In this document: in pieces, positions 6,365 to 7,446 of the stretch
How positions within the stretch are numbered: position 1 is the first letter of the stretch
Layout of the letters: every line of letters begins with the position of its first letter
Assembly: GCA_024405335.1 (NCBI GenBank)
Contig: JAKSOX010000098.1
Span: forward strand, 1-7,446
Length of the DNA: 7,446 nucleotides
From: Kiritimatiellia bacterium
GTDB taxonomy: Bacteria; Verrucomicrobiota; Kiritimatiellia; RFP12; UBA1067
Direction of reading: 5' to 3'
Position numbers and translations under genes: made by a program
The notes under the pieces: generated by a model
Seen by the model: the letters and a program-made list of their open reading frames with translations, nothing else
Told to the model about the DNA's origin: nothing
Databases searched by the model: none

Positions 6365-7446
6365 TCACTTCGAAACGGCTGGATTCATCCAGTTGCCCTT
6401 GTTGGCGAAAATCATGTGCGGAGCCACGGGGGATTCGGCGTCGGGGTCGACGTCCACGAGGAACAGCGCCTTGTCGCGCGAAGCCACAAGATGGCGCGCG
6501 TCCGGCGTCCAACTCGGATCCTGCCAGTCGCCAGGCTTGGTGACGGCGCGCGCCCCCTTCTCGCCATTCGCGAACGGACCGGCCATCACCACCCACTGTC
6601 CCTGCCGCAGCGACGTCCAGCAGAGCTGGCCGTCCTTGCCCCAGTCGGGATGCGTGTTCTGCTTGCCCACGCTGGTGTAGCGCGTGGACTTCCGCGACGC
6701 GACGTCGCACACGTAGATCTGCGGCGAACGGGACTGGTCGCTCGTGTAGGCGATCTTCGTGCCGTCCGGGCTCCACGCGGGACTCGCCTCCGCGGCGGCG
6801 GGCGTTGTGGTCATGCGCTGCGCGACGCCCGTGCCGAGATCCAGCACGTAAAGCTCGGGATTGCCCTGGTGCGAGAGGATGATCGCCGCGCGCCGGCCGT
6901 CCGGAGAAATGGCCGCGCCGGTGGCGCCGCCCTTGAACTGCGACAACAGCTTGCGCTCGCCCGTGGCGAGGTTCACGCGGTAGACGAGCTGCTTGTCGTG
7001 CAGGAAACCGGTGTAGTACACGTCGTTGCCGTTCGGCGCCCAGCGCGGACCCACGGCGGCGAGCCCGTCGGACGTGATCTGGCGGATGTCCATGCCGTCC
7101 GGATAGCACGTGTAGAGCTCGGCGTTGTTGCTGCCCTTGCGGTTCACGAACACGATGCGCGCGGACGCGAAACCCGTGCCGCCTTCGGAAAAGTGCTTCA
7201 CCATTTCGTCCGCGAACTTGCGGGCCGCCAACCTCGCTTCCGCGTCGCCGGCGAACGCGGCGTTGGAAGTGATCGCCTTGCCGTTGCCCGTGGCCGTCAC
7301 GGCGGATCCGGCCGTGCCCGTGACCTTCACGGCGCCGGATTGCGAGAGCTCGAAATAGCCGGAAATCTTGAGATTGCGTTCGAGACATTTCCTGAAGGCC
7401 GCGTTGCCGCCCACCTCCACGCTCACCGACACGCGCGAAGCGCCCG
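6365..7446 (-). CDS. tolB: TolB-like periplasmic beta-propeller protein, 5' end missing
   Basis: The last 359 residues of a TolB-like protein; the frame stays open to the window edge, so the start and any signal peptide are outside. TolB is the periplasmic propeller of the Tol-Pal system, which links the inner membrane to Pal and supports outer-membrane constriction. Numbering from the first full codon, residues 1-90 match the end of the TolB N-terminal domain (LERNLKISGYFELS, 21-34; then ARKFADEMVKHF, 74-85). From about 95 a propeller follows with W-x-P-[DN]-G-type motifs at 135, 179, 224, 268 and 312, and a closing GNWMNPAV, fitting six blades. SPAWSPDGTKIAYTSDQS is very TolB-like. The N-terminal domain looks compact between 35 and 70. 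With about 60-80 missing residues the full protein would be near TolB length (about 430). Normally pal follows tolB; here lacZ follows after 22 bp. A TolB-like propeller outside Tol-Pal remains possible. Confidence 0.84.
   Translation of the reverse strand, partial: GASRVSVSVEVGGNAAFRKCLERNLKISGYFELSQSGAVKVTGTAGSAVTATGNGKAITSNAAFAGDAEARLAARKFADEMVKHFSEGGTGFASARIVFVNRKGSNNAELYTCYPDGMDIRQITSDGLAAVGPRWAPNGNDVYYTGFLHDKQLVYRVNLATGERKLLSQFKGGATGAAISPDGRRAAIILSHQGNPELYVLDLGTGVAQRMTTTPAAAEASPAWSPDGTKIAYTSDQSRSPQIYVCDVASRKSTRYTSVGKQNTHPDWGKDGQLCWTSLRQGQWVVMAGPFANGEKGARAVTKPGDWQDPSWTPDARHLVASRDKALFLVDVDPDAESPVAPHMIFANKGNWMNPAVSK

Noticed and set aside
4162..6543. A 793-codon open frame on the plus strand, antisense to lacZ
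   Set aside because: The translation is rich in His, Arg, Val and Ala without any recognisable domain, and it lies exactly opposite an intact GH2 gene. Long antisense frames like this are expected in GC-rich coding DNA.
1..7446. parS-like palindromes, CRISPR repeats, tRNA, insertion-sequence ends or terminator hairpins
   Set aside because: By eye I found no GTTTCACGTGAAAC-like site, no spaced direct repeats, no tRNA-like arms and no GC stem followed by a T-run on either strand. The gaps between genes are too short to hold them.

Overview
The window is a gene-dense, GC-rich bacterial segment. All six genes lie on the minus strand, so the text follows the order of transcription, from high to low coordinates. 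Gaps are at most 23 bp and three of the five junctions are 4-bp ATGA overlaps. I see no terminator, RNA gene, mobile element, repeat array or CRISPR, and no non-coding stretch over 300 bases. Every stop codon is TGA, so UGA is a normal stop here.

Layout: (1) 7446-6365, a TolB-like periplasmic six-bladed beta-propeller protein whose 5' end lies outside the window. (2) 6342-3154, a full-length exported glycoside hydrolase family 2 (LacZ-type) beta-galactosidase with all main catalytic residues. (3) 3130-2600, a 176-aa soluble protein of unknown function, probably starting at a GTG behind a good Shine-Dalgarno. (4) 2603-1734, a Soj-type ParA ATPase. (5) 1737-1363, a short DtxR/MntR-family metal-dependent repressor. 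(6) 1366-2, a PFL-fold UPF0210/DUF711 protein.

The TolB-like protein and the signal peptide on LacZ point to a Gram-negative envelope. High GC, an exported LacZ and this gene mix suggest an uncultured member of the Planctomycetota/Verrucomicrobiota group, perhaps a gut or anaerobic Kiritimatiellae-like lineage. That placement is inference; there is no rRNA or other phylogenetic marker.

Functionally the window has two parts. Genes 1-2 are envelope and carbohydrate genes, each with its own leader or gap. Genes 3-6 form a translationally coupled string: unknown protein, ParA, metal-responsive repressor, PFL-fold protein. The string has no parB, and the PFL-fold gene lacks the ACT-domain gene often found next to it. 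Nothing in the window is a clearly novel system. The most interesting items are the 176-aa unknown coupled to an orphan ParA, and the mixed MntR/DtxR metal site of the repressor.
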